Assembly: GCA_903868145.1 (NCBI GenBank)
Contig: CAIPTY010000083.1
Location: 1-64,000, forward strand
Reading direction: 5' to 3'
Origin: an uncultured Desulfuromonadales bacterium
GTDB lineage: Bacteria; Desulfobacterota; Desulfuromonadia; Geobacterales; Pseudopelobacteraceae
Length of the DNA: 64,000 bases
A program made the translations under genes and the position numbers. The stretch's first letter is position 1. The number at the start of each line of letters is the position of its first letter. The notes under the pieces are model-generated. The model ran no database searches. It was not told the DNA's origin and saw only the letters and a list, made by a program, of their open reading frames with translations. Shown one piece after another: positions 45,561 through 56,203 of this stretch.

Positions 45561-46483
45561 GCCAGCCCTTTCTTCAGATTTATCAGGTTCTGATCCATCA
45601 GTGAGATGAAATCCACCCTGCGCTGGAAGTCCTCCCGCCCCAGATTGTGTGCCCCATGCAGCTTCAGTACGGAAACACCAGTCTCACTGGCCAGGGTTTC
45701 GGTCAAACGCGGGGAGAGCAGCTCTTCCGCAAATAGATGGCGTACCCCGGATGACCTGATCTGGCGCACCATTGCCGCCATCCGCGCCGCTGAAGGCTCA
45801 GACTCCGATGAGACACCGCTCAGTGAGTGATACTCCAGTCCATACCGGCGGGCCAGATAACCGAAGGTATAATGTCCGCCATGCAGAAACACCCTGGTGG
45901 CGCAGGTGGCGAGAGCCTCCCGGTAGCGGCGGTCAAGGTCGGCCAGCCTTGTTTTAAGGGCGTTCGCATTATTCCGGTACAGCACAGCACCGGGAGGGTC
46001 GGCAACCACAAATCCGCTCAGGATGCTGTCAACGATCAGGCCGGCATTGGCGAAGTCCAGCCAGACATGCGGGTCCATGGCTCTGCCGTGACCGCCATGG
46101 TCATGCTCTTCACTGTCCGGCGCGGTTATCAGATACCGTATCCCCTGCCCGGCATCCACAACCCGCAGGATCTGATTATCGATCCCCTTGATAATCGTCG
46201 CGGCCCACGGTTCCATGTACGGGCTTGTATAGATAAAGAGCCCGGCCTTGCTGATACGGATGATGTCATTGGGCTTGGGTTCAAAGCTGTGCGGTTCCAT
46301 GCCGGGGGGGAGCAGCATGGATACCTGTGCGCGGTCACCGCCAATGATCCGGGAGAAGTCGTAGAGGGGAAAGAGGGTGGTGACAACCTGCAACTTCGCA
46401 GTTGGCTCCGACTTCTCGCGTGAACAGCCGACAAGGAGGAAAACGGCAAGAGTCAGGATACCGGCGATGGCAACCCATCTCAT
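45545..46483 (-). CDS. znuA: Zinc ABC transporter substrate-binding lipoprotein
   Basis: From ATG 46483, overlapping the regulator stop (ATGA), the 312-residue protein has a lipobox ending at LLVGC, then VTTLFPLYDF, the PHSFEP motif, a His-rich loop (EEHDHGGHG) before MDPHVWLD, and the HGGHYTFGYLARRYGLE and ETGVSVLKLHGAHN segments. These are the metal ligands and loop of cluster A-I zinc/manganese-binding proteins. The open frame extends 13 codons upstream, but the ATG coupled to the regulator gene is preferred. Confidence 0.93.
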   Translation of the reverse strand: MRWVAIAGILTLAVFLLVGCSREKSEPTAKLQVVTTLFPLYDFSRIIGGDRAQVSMLLPPGMEPHSFEPKPNDIIRISKAGLFIYTSPYMEPWAATIIKGIDNQILRVVDAGQGIRYLITAPDSEEHDHGGHGRAMDPHVWLDFANAGLIVDSILSGFVVADPPGAVLYRNNANALKTRLADLDRRYREALATCATRVFLHGGHYTFGYLARRYGLEYHSLSGVSSESEPSAARMAAMVRQIRSSGVRHLFAEELLSPRLTETLASETGVSVLKLHGAHNLGREDFQRRVDFISLMDQNLINLKKGLACRQR

Positions 46484-46923
46484 GCCGCCACCCCGGAATG
46501 TCCCTGGCAGCAGGCGCCACAAACGCCGTTGATCTGGAGAATATGTGAGGTGACCCTGCCGCCGGAGCGCTGGGCGATCTCACGCGAAACAGCATCCAGT
46601 CCGCACTGTTCCAGATCCTCCACCCGATGACATGACTCGCAGACGAAGTGGTGGTGGTGATCCTGATTGGAGCAGAGGAAATAATACTGTTTTCGATTGG
46701 AGAGGAAGATCCGGGTGATAACAGCGGCTTCAGCCAGTTCGTCAAGAATGCGATAAACCGTGGGAAGACCGATGCTGCCAAGTCGGAGTCTGACACGACT
46801 CCAGACCTCTTCGGCGGACAGGAAGGAATATTCGGTTGCGAGACAGCAGATGATTTCAAGCCTGCGCGGCGTTACTTTAAGCTTCAACCGCCTGAGAATT
46901 GCAGCACCCTGTTCAAGTTCCAT
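46480..46923 (-). CDS. Fur-family regulator (probable Zur)
   Basis: A 147-residue Fur-family protein (ATG 46923; TTG 46926 also possible). It has the winged-helix with KVTPRRLEIICCLA and GLPTVYRILDELAEA, the HHHHFVCESCHRVEDL metal segment and a second CxxC (CGAC). It is the first gene of a unit with znuACB, which argues for zinc sensing. An inverted repeat just upstream is the likely operator. Confidence 0.9.
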   Translation of the reverse strand: MELEQGAAILRRLKLKVTPRRLEIICCLATEYSFLSAEEVWSRVRLRLGSIGLPTVYRILDELAEAAVITRIFLSNRKQYYFLCSNQDHHHHFVCESCHRVEDLEQCGLDAVSREIAQRSGGRVTSHILQINGVCGACCQGHSGVAA

Positions 46924-46949
46924 CAATGATCGTCATCCTCTAAATGAAA

Positions 46950-46972
46950 GTTACTTTTATTTATAGAGTAAC
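46950..46972. promoter_or_regulatory. Probable Fur/Zur operator upstream of regulator gene
   Basis: GTTACT (46950-46955) and AGTAAC (46967-46972) form an inverted repeat in an AT-rich stretch 27 bases before the regulator start. Its 23-base length, AT-rich centre and symmetry are like Fur-family boxes, so autoregulation of the znu operon by zinc is likely. Confidence 0.6.
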
Positions 46973-46993
46973 AATCCGATAGAGTCAAGCAAA

Positions 46994-47608
46994 TCAGCCT
47001 GAGGCGGGCTTCATGTTTTTGATAGCATTCATCTCGATCTCTGCACAGGCAGGACAGATGCCATGGCTGAAAACGGCCTCGGAGTGATCGGTAATGTACT
47101 GTTCCAACTGTTTCCAGTCACTCCGGTCATCCCTGATCTTTTTACAGTGCATGCAGATCGGAATGATCCCTTCCAACTGCCTCACCCTGGTCAGCGCCTG
47201 GCTTAAATCACGTATGTGCTCGGAAAGCGCCGCCTGCAGGCAGTTTGTGCGATACCCTACGGCCACCCGCGCCCGCAGTTCGTCACTGTTAAAGGGCTTT
47301 CCGATAAAATCATCGGCCCCGATATTCAGCGCACTCGCCGCAGAATCCGGATCACTGCGGGAGGTTATGATAATCGAATAATAGGGGGTTTCGGGGCTTC
47401 TCGCCCGTAGTCGCCTTACAATTGCCGGTCCTTCGATGCCGGGCATCATCCAGTCAAGAATCAGCAGGCGCGGGTGATCCGGCTCGCACAGTATCTTCCA
47501 GGCTGCATCGCCGTCGGCTGCGACAGTCACGGAATATCCCCACGTGGTCAGCATGGTTTCCAGCATGAGGCATGAGGGGATATCATCTTCGGCAATCAGA
47601 ACTTTCAT
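46994..47608 (-). CDS. Response regulator with C-terminal zinc-ribbon-like domain
   Basis: From ATG 47608 (AAAGGA seven bases upstream) a 204-residue protein. A receiver domain (VLIAEDDIPSCLML, LLILDWMMPGIEG, GKPF) is followed by a coiled stretch and a C-terminal CMHCKKIRDDRSDWKQLEQYI...GICPACAE motif found in many Geobacter response regulators. The upstream hybrid kinase (47620-51369) is its likely partner, as the genes overlap. Confidence 0.88.
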   Translation of the reverse strand: MKVLIAEDDIPSCLMLETMLTTWGYSVTVAADGDAAWKILCEPDHPRLLILDWMMPGIEGPAIVRRLRARSPETPYYSIIITSRSDPDSAASALNIGADDFIGKPFNSDELRARVAVGYRTNCLQAALSEHIRDLSQALTRVRQLEGIIPICMHCKKIRDDRSDWKQLEQYITDHSEAVFSHGICPACAEIEMNAIKNMKPASG

Positions 47609-47619
47609 GGGTTTTCCTT

Positions 47620-50600
47620 TCATCTTGTGGTGTTCAGAAATTCATTCAGCGCCTCTATTGCCTGTTCAAGCTTCAACTCCAGTGCAGACATAATATTTAA
47701 GGCCTCGTCGCCATCGTAGCTTCGGGCGGCTGATTCGAGCAAGAGTGCAGATTGAGAAAGCTGATTCAGTGAGAGATTTGCTGCGGCACCTTTCAGCTTG
47801 TGGGCAGATGCACGAAGGTTTTCAAAATCCCCCCCCGCCAGCGCAGCCTGGATTCCCCGGAGATAATCCGGCGTACTGTTAATGAATGCTGTCGCCACCG
47901 CCCGGGACAGTTCGAGGTTCCCCATGTTGCGCCGTACAAACGCCTCGATGTCAAGTGCATGATCTCCAGGGAGTGACGGTTGATCGTTACGGGCGACTGT
48001 TTTCAGATCGATTGAGCAGGTTGTATGTAAACCCCTGTCAACGCCCGCTGGTGAACCTGCAGATCCGGGAGGGAGCCATTTGTCCAGAACGGCCTGCAAT
48101 GCGTTGAAATCCACCGGTTTCGAGAGATATTCGTCCATCCCGGCTGCAAAACACCTCTGGCGATCATCCTGCATGGCGTTGGCCGTCAGAGCAATTATCG
48201 GAATGGAGTGATTCCTGACGGCCGATGACGGATCACGGATAGCTTCCGTGGCCTGATAGCCGTCAATATCGGGCATCATGCAGTCCATCAGTACCAGGGA
48301 AAAGTCGTCAGCACTCTCCAGAAGCTTCAGCGCCTCTCCCCCGCCACCAGCTACATCTACACGGTAGCCAAGTTTTGTAAGATACGATTCCAAAATGATC
48401 TGGTTGGTGAGTTCATCCTCCACCACAAGGATGCGACTGATCGCGTCAGTCGCATCCCCATACTCCGCTCGTCCATGAGCAGGGAGATTCTGATGGGTTA
48501 AAGCGGCATCACTTTCAATGAGAGCGGCATCTGTAATCCTACTCTGTCCGCCTCCAGCGGATGCGGTGTCCCCGGTCTGTTTCTCCAGCAGTGCCGTGAA
48601 CCAGAATGTGGAACCTTCATTTTCCACACTCTCCACACCAACAGTTCCGCCCATTAACTCTGCAAGTTGGCGCGAGATAGTCAATCCCAGCCCGGTGCCA
48701 CCGAATCTGCGGGATGTGGAGCTGTCCGCCTGGGTGAACAGCTCGAATATCTGCACCAGTTTATCCTCCGCAATGCCGATGCCGCTGTCACGCACGACAA
48801 AACGCAGCATTACCTGCCGCTCATCTTCCTCAACGCTGCAGACATTCAGTGAAATCAAACCGGTTGGGGTAAACTTGATGGCGTTGCCTGCCAGATTATG
48901 AATGATCTGGCGCAGACGTCCCGCATCGCCTTTCAGTAACAGCGGAACATCCTTATCAATAGACGATTCAAATGCCAGCCCCTTCTCCCTGGAATGGAGG
49001 GTGAGCAGGTTGACCGTACCGGTTATCTCTGTCTGAAGATCAAAGTCATAATTTTCAAGTCTAATCTTATGTGCTTCAATTTTGGAAAGGTCAAGAATAT
49101 CACTGAGAAGCTGTACCAGGGATCTGCCAGAATATTTCAGCGAATCGATGTAGTGCCGCTGTTCCTCGTTCAGATCGGTCATTGACAGAAGCTGTGCCAT
49201 ACCGATGATACCGTTGACGGGGGTGCGGATCTCGTGGCTCATGGTTGCAAGAAACCGGTTCTTGGCAACAGTGGCGGCTTCAGCAGCGCTTTTTGCCTGA
49301 CGCAGCGCATCCTGAATCAGCTTGAGCTGTGTAATGTCTGTATGGGCAATGACGACACCATGGCGGTTTCCCTTCAATCTTGAAACGGTCATGATAAACC
49401 AGCGCTGCTCATCGGGAGAATGGCAGGGGTACTCCATGTTGAAAAAATCATTCTCGCTCCGTAACACCTCACGTATGCCGGCAAAAGCAGCTTTGGCTTC
49501 TTCATCACTTTCAGGATCAAGATTGTCACCCGTGCAGACAGTCAGATAATTTTCACCGATACAGTCTGGAATTGCTGCCGTGAGAGCGTTTTCACGCGCA
49601 AAGCGTTTCCATGACTCGTTGACCGAGAGAATAATGCCGTCAGCGTCAAGAACCGCTATATGTGACGTCAAAGAGTCAATCACGTCAAGGGTGAACCGCT
49701 CGCTTTCCCGCAGCTCTTGCGTCCGATCCTCCACCTGTTGTTCGAGTGAATCATTTATCTGCTGTGTCTCACAGAACTGTTCCGACAAAGATTCCGCCAT
49801 CTCCCTGAAATTCTTGACGAGATGGTCTATCTCCCTGATAACGCTTTCCGGCCAGTCGATATTGACGTCACCCCGCGCCAGCCGTGATGGGAACTCGTAT
49901 GTAATCGTCCGAAGCTCTGCAAGCCTGACGACAATCTTTCGGCCCAGAAATTCGGCCAGTGCCAGCGCTGCAAGCAAAACCACCAGAAGCATCGCAAGCC
50001 TTCCGGTAAAACTGGTGTAGAGCTGCTTCTGAAAAGGAGCCACCGGCTGCTCCAGGATCAATCGCCATTCGCCCAGATCGCCGATGCCGGACTCAGAAAC
50101 GTAGAACGATTTCGCCCAGCGTTCCGTTAAGGGTGTGTTGGGCGGCAGCGTCGGAATCCACTGGCTGTTACCGTTATCAAACAGTTTCAGCATCCCTGAG
50201 CCGCGCACAAATGGCTTCGTGACTGTCTGCTCCGGCCGGTTGCTCATGATCACGGCGCCTCTGCCATCCAGCAGTGTGTAGAACGATGAGTGCCGATCAA
50301 TATAGAGGTCGAGAAACTTCCGAATCTGCTCCAGATCCAGAATGCCCGCGACATAGCCTTCAAAAGTGCCCTGAACTACCACCGGTGCCAGCAACGCAAC
50401 CATTTGCTCACGGGTGCCGGATCTGCTCCAGATCATCTCTGACAGCATGGGTTTGAGTGCCGTTTTCAGCTTTGGCAAGTAAGGACGATCAGCGAAGTTT
50501 TTACCGATATTGCTCTGCCCCAGATCATCGAGCAGCGGGAAATAGGCGACGGCCATGGCATTTTTATCAGCCAGTGCAACCCGTCGCAGATTGGCGTCCG

Positions 50601-51369
50601 ACTTTACCGCCTGTTCCAGATAGGACTGCATCTCGCCGGGACGTCGTGTTGCGGCCATATCCGCCAGATTGGTAATAGAGCTCTTTCGGTTGGACAGCCA
50701 TGTTGACAGACGCTGATTCACACGCCGGCTGTCCTGGGCAAGAATAGTGCGAATACGCTGGTCGGTTTCATTGAAATCGTTTCTGCTGGAAACCGCCAGA
50801 AGAAGCAGAGTGGGCAAAAGAACGAAAAGGGAGAGCAGGTTGCTGATAATCTCACGAAACGAGATGACCGGCAGTTGCCGATACAGTGCAATGCCGCTGA
50901 AAATAAGGCGGGCAGCAAGGGCATTGGAAATGCCGTTGACCATATCCTTTGCCATGATGAAACCTGTGGTGCTCAGGGGAACATGCATGACAATGTGGTA
51001 GAAGAGAAAAACCAGGGGCATGCCGATGACGAGCCAGTACAGCGCATCGGCCAGCACCAGCCCGATTTTGCGGCGACCGCTGAGCCAACCGACGAATGCA
51101 ACCTCTCCGGTCATTATGATGATGGCGTAGGGGTGTCCCCAGCTGTAGTAGAGATAGCTGCTGCAGCAGAGAGCGACGATAATCGCGCGACCGATGCCCA
51201 GATACTGCAAGGCAAGCAGTGAGAAGATGCTGCCGAAGAGGAATTCTGCGTTAAAGAAGATCGGGAATTTGAAATAGTTTCCAGCCAGAGCGGCGACAAT
51301 CAGTCCCAGCACCTGGAGGAAGCGGACAGATTGCGTGATGGAAGAATTGTCGGTCGGAGTGGGCGTCAT
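47620..51369 (-). CDS. Hybrid sensor histidine kinase (membrane, cache, PAS, HPt)
   Basis: A 1249-residue protein. The N-terminus has about seven membrane helices (MASE1-like), followed by a large extracellular cache domain (about 200-440), a helix, a HAMP-like stretch, a PAS domain, HisKA ([21 protein letters not shown]), HATPase, a receiver ([31 protein letters not shown]) and an HPt domain with [13 protein letters not shown] phosphorelay within one chain is thus complete. It likely passes phosphate to the receiver protein encoded downstream. Confidence 0.92.
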   Translation of the reverse strand: MTPTPTDNSSITQSVRFLQVLGLIVAALAGNYFKFPIFFNAEFLFGSIFSLLALQYLGIGRAIIVALCCSSYLYYSWGHPYAIIIMTGEVAFVGWLSGRRKIGLVLADALYWLVIGMPLVFLFYHIVMHVPLSTTGFIMAKDMVNGISNALAARLIFSGIALYRQLPVISFREIISNLLSLFVLLPTLLLLAVSSRNDFNETDQRIRTILAQDSRRVNQRLSTWLSNRKSSITNLADMAATRRPGEMQSYLEQAVKSDANLRRVALADKNAMAVAYFPLLDDLGQSNIGKNFADRPYLPKLKTALKPMLSEMIWSRSGTREQMVALLAPVVVQGTFEGYVAGILDLEQIRKFLDLYIDRHSSFYTLLDGRGAVIMSNRPEQTVTKPFVRGSGMLKLFDNGNSQWIPTLPPNTPLTERWAKSFYVSESGIGDLGEWRLILEQPVAPFQKQLYTSFTGRLAMLLVVLLAALALAEFLGRKIVVRLAELRTITYEFPSRLARGDVNIDWPESVIREIDHLVKNFREMAESLSEQFCETQQINDSLEQQVEDRTQELRESERFTLDVIDSLTSHIAVLDADGIILSVNESWKRFARENALTAAIPDCIGENYLTVCTGDNLDPESDEEAKAAFAGIREVLRSENDFFNMEYPCHSPDEQRWFIMTVSRLKGNRHGVVIAHTDITQLKLIQDALRQAKSAAEAATVAKNRFLATMSHEIRTPVNGIIGMAQLLSMTDLNEEQRHYIDSLKYSGRSLVQLLSDILDLSKIEAHKIRLENYDFDLQTEITGTVNLLTLHSREKGLAFESSIDKDVPLLLKGDAGRLRQIIHNLAGNAIKFTPTGLISLNVCSVEEDERQVMLRFVVRDSGIGIAEDKLVQIFELFTQADSSTSRRFGGTGLGLTISRQLAELMGGTVGVESVENEGSTFWFTALLEKQTGDTASAGGGQSRITDAALIESDAALTHQNLPAHGRAEYGDATDAISRILVVEDELTNQIILESYLTKLGYRVDVAGGGGEALKLLESADDFSLVLMDCMMPDIDGYQATEAIRDPSSAVRNHSIPIIALTANAMQDDRQRCFAAGMDEYLSKPVDFNALQAVLDKWLPPGSAGSPAGVDRGLHTTCSIDLKTVARNDQPSLPGDHALDIEAFVRRNMGNLELSRAVATAFINSTPDYLRGIQAALAGGDFENLRASAHKLKGAAANLSLNQLSQSALLLESAARSYDGDEALNIMSALELKLEQAIEALNEFLNTTR

Positions 51370-51438
51370 ATTGCTATCCCCTCAAAAAAACGGACAAACA
51401 GATGCTGATAATTCTATCGCACTTTCTGCAGATTACAA

Positions 51439-54141
51439 CTACGCCCGATTCATGCCTATCATTCTCCGCACGACATCCCGCAGTTCGGCGGGTTTGTAGG
51501 GTTTGTGAACAAATCCGGCATGCGGGTCATTTTCGATAACATCAGACACCGATTCAACTCCATAGCCGCTGCAGATGATTATGGGCAGGTTTCGGGAGAT
51601 CGCGCGCAGTTCATGATAGGCCTCGATGCCCCCCATTTCGGGCATGATCAGATCGAGCAGAATCAGATCGATCTCACTGCCGCGATTACGGTAGATTTCA
51701 AGCGCTTCGCGACCATTCTGAGCGGTAACAGGGGAGAAACCCAGCGCTTCCAGGAGGGATTCTCCCATATTGCGCAGCATCTCCTCGTCATCAACCAGCA
51801 TGATGGTGCCGCCCGCTTCTTCCAGTGGTGTCAATTCTGCAGTATCGACATCTGCAGGACCGGAGGAATCCGGCACCGGGAAAAATATCCTGAATGTCGT
51901 ACCGACACCCGGAAAGCTGGTCAACTGCAACATGCCTTCATGTGAGGCGATAATGCCGCGTATGGCCGACATACCCAGGCCGCGACCGGTAAACTTGGTG
52001 GTAAAGAAGGGCTCGAAGATCCGATTCCGGGTCTCCTCATCCATGCCGCTGCCGGTGTCGGAAACCTCCAGGCAGACATACCGGCCGACGGTGAAAACAG
52101 TGCCGAAGGTATCGATTTCTTCACTGCCCGGTACGACGGTCTGGTTTGACAACACAACCGTGATGACGCCGTTCTGGTCGCCGATGGCCTCGGTAGCGTT
52201 GATAATCAGGTTCATGACAATCTGCTGTATCTGGCCGATGTCCCCTTTGATATGAGGGATGCGCTGCCGCAGGTCGAGATTTATGGTCACGTTTTTATTG
52301 GTGGCAGCCTGAAGCATCCTGACCACTTCGTCCACCAGCATCCACAGATTGATCCGTGTCTGAACCAGCGGGCTCTTGCCGGCGTATGTCAGCATCTGGC
52401 GACAGAGTTCGGCCGCCCTGCTGGCAGCGGTTTCAATCTGCCGGAATGAAGCCTGATACGCCTCCTGTGTGGCAAAACTTTCCCGGGCCAGATAGCATTG
52501 ACCCAGGATAAGTGTCAGAATGTTATTGAAATCATGGGCTACTCCGCCGGCGAGAACGCCCAGGCTTTCAAGCTTCTGCGCCTGATGGAACTGCTGTTCA
52601 AGCTGCTGACGCGTTTCTTCCGCCTGCCTGCGCTCGGTGATGTCACGCGACACCACCACAAGGCATTTGCGCTGTCCGTCTTCCTCGAAGAGCGGCACCT
52701 TGATAACCTCAAAATCTCTGTATTCACCATCCAGGGTCGGCACGCGTTCTTCAAAATGCAGGGGAGATCCCTCTTGCCAGGCCTGCTCATCCGTCTCGTA
52801 GCACGTCTCAAACACATCGCGCATCCCAGGCTGCAGGAGTATAAGATCCTTTTCGTTTTTTCCCTGCCAGGCCAGACCGGTCAGGCGGAACAGTTCAATA
52901 CCGATTTTATTCGCAATTTGCCAGCGGCCATACCCGTCTTTCATCAGGATCGAAGCCGGGATGGTTTCAATCAGCGTTGAAAGCTGCTGTTTGCTTGAAT
53001 TCAGGGCTTCTTCCGCTCGCCTGCGCTCGGTGATATCCCGAAACTCGATGACCCGCGCAGCGTGCCCCCTGTAAGGTATATTTTTCCCATTAACGGCTAG
53101 GGGATAGCGCGTGCCATCCTTGCGGATACCGGTAACTTCGTAGCGTTTCTCAAAGCCTGACAGCATGTTCTTTCGCACCAGTTCGAGGGATTCCGGAGCA
53201 ATCAGTCGGAGTCCATCCATGTCGATCATCTCTTCAATAGTGTACCCTGTCATGTCCGACAGACCCTGGTTGCAGTCTTTGATACAGCCGTTGTCGTGAA
53301 TCAGAATACCGCCGAAAGAGGCGTTATGAAGGGTATGAAAGCGCTCCTCACTCTCCTTCAGGCTGTTACGTTCATCGCGTAGTAGCGTCATCGTCCCTGA
53401 AATTTTACGAGAGCCGAACCAGATCATTGCAATGCCCACAAGCCAGACAAAAACATGGATAAAGGCGACCCGGCGTATCTGGCTGCCCATGGCCTGTACC
53501 ACCGGTGTCAGTGGAAGGGTTACGCTGATCCCGCCGCGTTTGTCCCCTTCTTTGTATCCCTGTGCGGCATGACAGGAGAGACAGGGTTTTTCCGCGATCA
53601 GAGGGCGCATGAAACGCAGGTAGGGCTTGCCGTTCTGCTGTATCTGCTCCACAACTTCCGGTAGGCTTTGTTCAAACCGTGTGAGAGCCTGCCTCTCCCA
53701 GGCGTCCGGGGCATTTTCCGGGCGAATCGGATTAAGACTGGTAATGTGCCCCTGAATCTTATCAGGTTGCTCCTGCGCCAGCTCGAATATCTGGCGGGTC
53801 ATATAGGCAGGGTTGATCATGGTGAGAGGTCTGCCGGATGGCGTGACGATGTCGCGTTCGGGAATACCCGAAAGATAGGGATTGGGAGGTGTCGCCGGGG
53901 TTTGCGGCACATAGACGCCGCCGTGCCGTGCGGCCCATCGACGGAAAAGCAGATCTTTTTCAAAGGAGGCCACAGCCATGCTCCGGCCGATCTCGATGAC
54001 AACCTGTCGGTGATCAAACGCATAGAGCATGAACAGACCGGACAACAGCATGCTCCAGAGCAGGGCACATATCAGCCCGTAGCGACGAATTCTGGCAATC
54101 TCGTCGGTCGTGTGCACAAGATTATTGGTTGATGAATCCAA
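51439..54141 (-). CDS. Hybrid histidine kinase with DUF3365 haem-binding sensor domain
   Basis: A 900-residue protein with an N-terminal membrane helix (about 22-41), a DUF3365 (Tll0287-like) periplasmic domain that holds the c-haem motif CLSCH (187-191), a second helix (223-240), two PAS domains, HisKA with GGVAHDFNNILTLILGQCYLA, HATPase and a C-terminal receiver (IMLVDDEEMLRNM, LILLDLIMPEMGG). It should sense redox state or ligands at the haem. Such sensors are frequent in Geobacter. The neighbour upstream is transcribed in the same direction but is not a partner. Confidence 0.9.
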   Translation of the reverse strand: MDSSTNNLVHTTDEIARIRRYGLICALLWSMLLSGLFMLYAFDHRQVVIEIGRSMAVASFEKDLLFRRWAARHGGVYVPQTPATPPNPYLSGIPERDIVTPSGRPLTMINPAYMTRQIFELAQEQPDKIQGHITSLNPIRPENAPDAWERQALTRFEQSLPEVVEQIQQNGKPYLRFMRPLIAEKPCLSCHAAQGYKEGDKRGGISVTLPLTPVVQAMGSQIRRVAFIHVFVWLVGIAMIWFGSRKISGTMTLLRDERNSLKESEERFHTLHNASFGGILIHDNGCIKDCNQGLSDMTGYTIEEMIDMDGLRLIAPESLELVRKNMLSGFEKRYEVTGIRKDGTRYPLAVNGKNIPYRGHAARVIEFRDITERRRAEEALNSSKQQLSTLIETIPASILMKDGYGRWQIANKIGIELFRLTGLAWQGKNEKDLILLQPGMRDVFETCYETDEQAWQEGSPLHFEERVPTLDGEYRDFEVIKVPLFEEDGQRKCLVVVSRDITERRQAEETRQQLEQQFHQAQKLESLGVLAGGVAHDFNNILTLILGQCYLARESFATQEAYQASFRQIETAASRAAELCRQMLTYAGKSPLVQTRINLWMLVDEVVRMLQAATNKNVTINLDLRQRIPHIKGDIGQIQQIVMNLIINATEAIGDQNGVITVVLSNQTVVPGSEEIDTFGTVFTVGRYVCLEVSDTGSGMDEETRNRIFEPFFTTKFTGRGLGMSAIRGIIASHEGMLQLTSFPGVGTTFRIFFPVPDSSGPADVDTAELTPLEEAGGTIMLVDDEEMLRNMGESLLEALGFSPVTAQNGREALEIYRNRGSEIDLILLDLIMPEMGGIEAYHELRAISRNLPIIICSGYGVESVSDVIENDPHAGFVHKPYKPAELRDVVRRMIGMNRA
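53569..53583 (-). other. CxxCH c-type haem motif in sensor kinase
   Basis: The codons for Cys-Leu-Ser-Cys-His lie here in the DUF3365 domain, the only CxxCH in a periplasmic sensor in this window. A covalently bound haem c is expected if the Ccm or Ccs system acts on it. Confidence 0.85.
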
Positions 54142-54226
54142 GGCAGCGCCCTTCCCTTCTCATCTCAAGGTAATTTCTGGCCATCGAATGTTAAACACAG
54201 AGACACAGAGGTCACAGAGAAAACAG

Positions 54227-56068
54227 TTATATAATCCCCTCCAGGGGACCGCCCTTAGCTCCCAGTTCATCAATCCTTCGTTCAACAGCGGGATCGTCCA
54301 CCAGCAGCGGTGCGTGAAAAGGTTTTATTCGAGCATCGATCACCAGCGGCCCGTGGCAGCCCCAGTGACGGCCTGCCGTGTCGGTGTTGATGCCGTACAC
54401 ATCCGTGGCCGGATTGGAGCGGGTGAAGGTAACCCAGAGAAAATTATTCAATGTGGCGGCGGTAAAAGTGTCGTCATCGCAGACAACGATCAATGGGAAC
54501 CCGCCGAAGCAGTCACGCTTTCCGTAAAAACCGCAGAACTCATCAAATACATCGTCACTCTCTCCCCTCCCCTGCCGGGACGCAGGCCCCCGGATGGCCA
54601 GTATGCCCGGCAGACAGACGGTGGCGGCGCCAAAACCGGCAGGGAATTCCAGGCCGGCGGGAACCTCCGTGGCCAGCGTTGCACGGACAGGCCCGGCTGC
54701 GGAGATAACAAGCTTGGAACCGTCGTTAAGGCCGCTTCCCGAATAGTCAAGCGTATCGATGGTGGTGCCGGTCTGGAAGTGCAGGTCTCTGCACCAGTTG
54801 GCCCGTTCCAGAATATGCATGAGAAAAGCTGCAATGTCATGGGTATGCAGAGAGGGGGCATCCTCCTGGGCGGCGATCAGAAGATACTTTGCCAGGGAGA
54901 GTTGACCCTGGCCGAGAATGGCATTGGCGATTGTCAGCAGTTCCCTGGGTTTACGCTCATCGGAATACGGGACATAGCGCTCGCTGGCGATGGCCAACAA
55001 CAGCGGATGCACTCCCGCCGCATCCACGGCATGCACCTCTTTGACACCCGGAACAACGGTCGGGATCAGCGGGCCGGTCAGTTCGTGGATGAAGGATCCG
55101 AAACTGGTATCCTCCTGCGGCGGCCGCCCGACAGTGGTAAAGGGGAAGATGGCATCCCTGCGGTGATAAACCGCCTCGACCTGAATGAAGGGAAACGCGT
55201 GGGTCAGGCTGTAATAACCGAGATGGTCTCCAAATGGTCCTTCCGGCAGGGTCATGTGCGAGTCCACAACCCCGCAGATACAGAAATCGGCTTCGGCCGA
55301 GATCGGCAGGTGGCCGGGAACTCGTACCATCGGGATACGGTGACCGGCCAGCAGACCTGCAAACGCGAGTTCCGGCATCCCTTCCGGCAACGGCATGACT
55401 GCGGCCACGGTCATGGCCGGCGCTCCGCCGATGAAGACATTGACGCGCAACAGGTCGCCACGGGCAATGGCCTCCGCGTGATGGGCGCCGATACCGCGAT
55501 GGATCTGGTAGTGCAGCCCGGCCTGCCTGTCAGGCTCATAACGGTTTCCGGAGATCTGCACCCGGTACATGCCCAGGTTGGATGTGCCGTAACCGGACTT
55601 GGCCGGACTCTCCGTGTAAACCTGGGGCAATGTGATGAAGGCGCCGCCGTCCATCGGCCATGAAACAAGCTGAGGCAGGTTTGAAAGCGACGTGCGGCAC
55701 TCCAGAGCGACAGCGCTGAAAACGGTTTTGGGAAGCAGATTGAATGCCGCAAACGGCACCTTGATGGCGTCAAGCGGGTTTTTCAGGGCAGAGAAGGGAT
55801 TGATCTTCAGATCCAGCAGTCGGCGGATATCATCCAGGGTGTCGCGGAAGATGAAGCGAGTGCGCTCCAGCGTGCCGAACAGATTCCCCAAAAACGGAAA
55901 GCCGCAGTTGAGCGGGTTGGTAAAGAGCAACGCCGGGCCACCGGCCTGATAGACACGCCGCTGCACCGCTCCGATCTCAAGCCGGGGATCAAGGGGCAGA
56001 TCAATCCGCAGCAGCATCCCTCGCTTCTCAAGGTCGGACACACATTCCTGGAGATTGCGGTATCCCAT
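54227..56068 (-). CDS. UbiD-family decarboxylase
   Basis: The ATG at 56068 (MGYRNLQECVSDLEKRGML) is the usual start of these proteins; the frame can open 36 codons earlier. The 613-residue product has the ANRVYQAGGPALLF-like start, YHIHRGIGAHH and the EGPFGDHLGYYS segment with the prFMN-binding and catalytic acidic residues. UbiD enzymes decarboxylate aromatic acids with prenylated FMN. The long form resembles menaquinone-pathway (futalosine) decarboxylases, but the substrate is not certain. Confidence 0.88.
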   Translation of the reverse strand: MGYRNLQECVSDLEKRGMLLRIDLPLDPRLEIGAVQRRVYQAGGPALLFTNPLNCGFPFLGNLFGTLERTRFIFRDTLDDIRRLLDLKINPFSALKNPLDAIKVPFAAFNLLPKTVFSAVALECRTSLSNLPQLVSWPMDGGAFITLPQVYTESPAKSGYGTSNLGMYRVQISGNRYEPDRQAGLHYQIHRGIGAHHAEAIARGDLLRVNVFIGGAPAMTVAAVMPLPEGMPELAFAGLLAGHRIPMVRVPGHLPISAEADFCICGVVDSHMTLPEGPFGDHLGYYSLTHAFPFIQVEAVYHRRDAIFPFTTVGRPPQEDTSFGSFIHELTGPLIPTVVPGVKEVHAVDAAGVHPLLLAIASERYVPYSDERKPRELLTIANAILGQGQLSLAKYLLIAAQEDAPSLHTHDIAAFLMHILERANWCRDLHFQTGTTIDTLDYSGSGLNDGSKLVISAAGPVRATLATEVPAGLEFPAGFGAATVCLPGILAIRGPASRQGRGESDDVFDEFCGFYGKRDCFGGFPLIVVCDDDTFTAATLNNFLWVTFTRSNPATDVYGINTDTAGRHWGCHGPLVIDARIKPFHAPLLVDDPAVERRIDELGAKGGPLEGII

Positions 56069-56203
56069 CAAAAACCTGCCATGATCGATGTTTGGCTGCG
56101 ATGACTGGTCATCAATGACCTCGGAAAATGAATGCTTGATTTGTGTATGTGTATCATTGTACTCACACAAATACAATCAGGTTTGATTTACTGTGGAGCT
56201 GTC

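Noticed and set aside
54110..55663. 517-codon open frame opposite ubiD
   Set aside because: It lies wholly antisense to a well-recognised UbiD protein and has no domain or sensible start; long antisense frames are common in GC-rich coding DNA.
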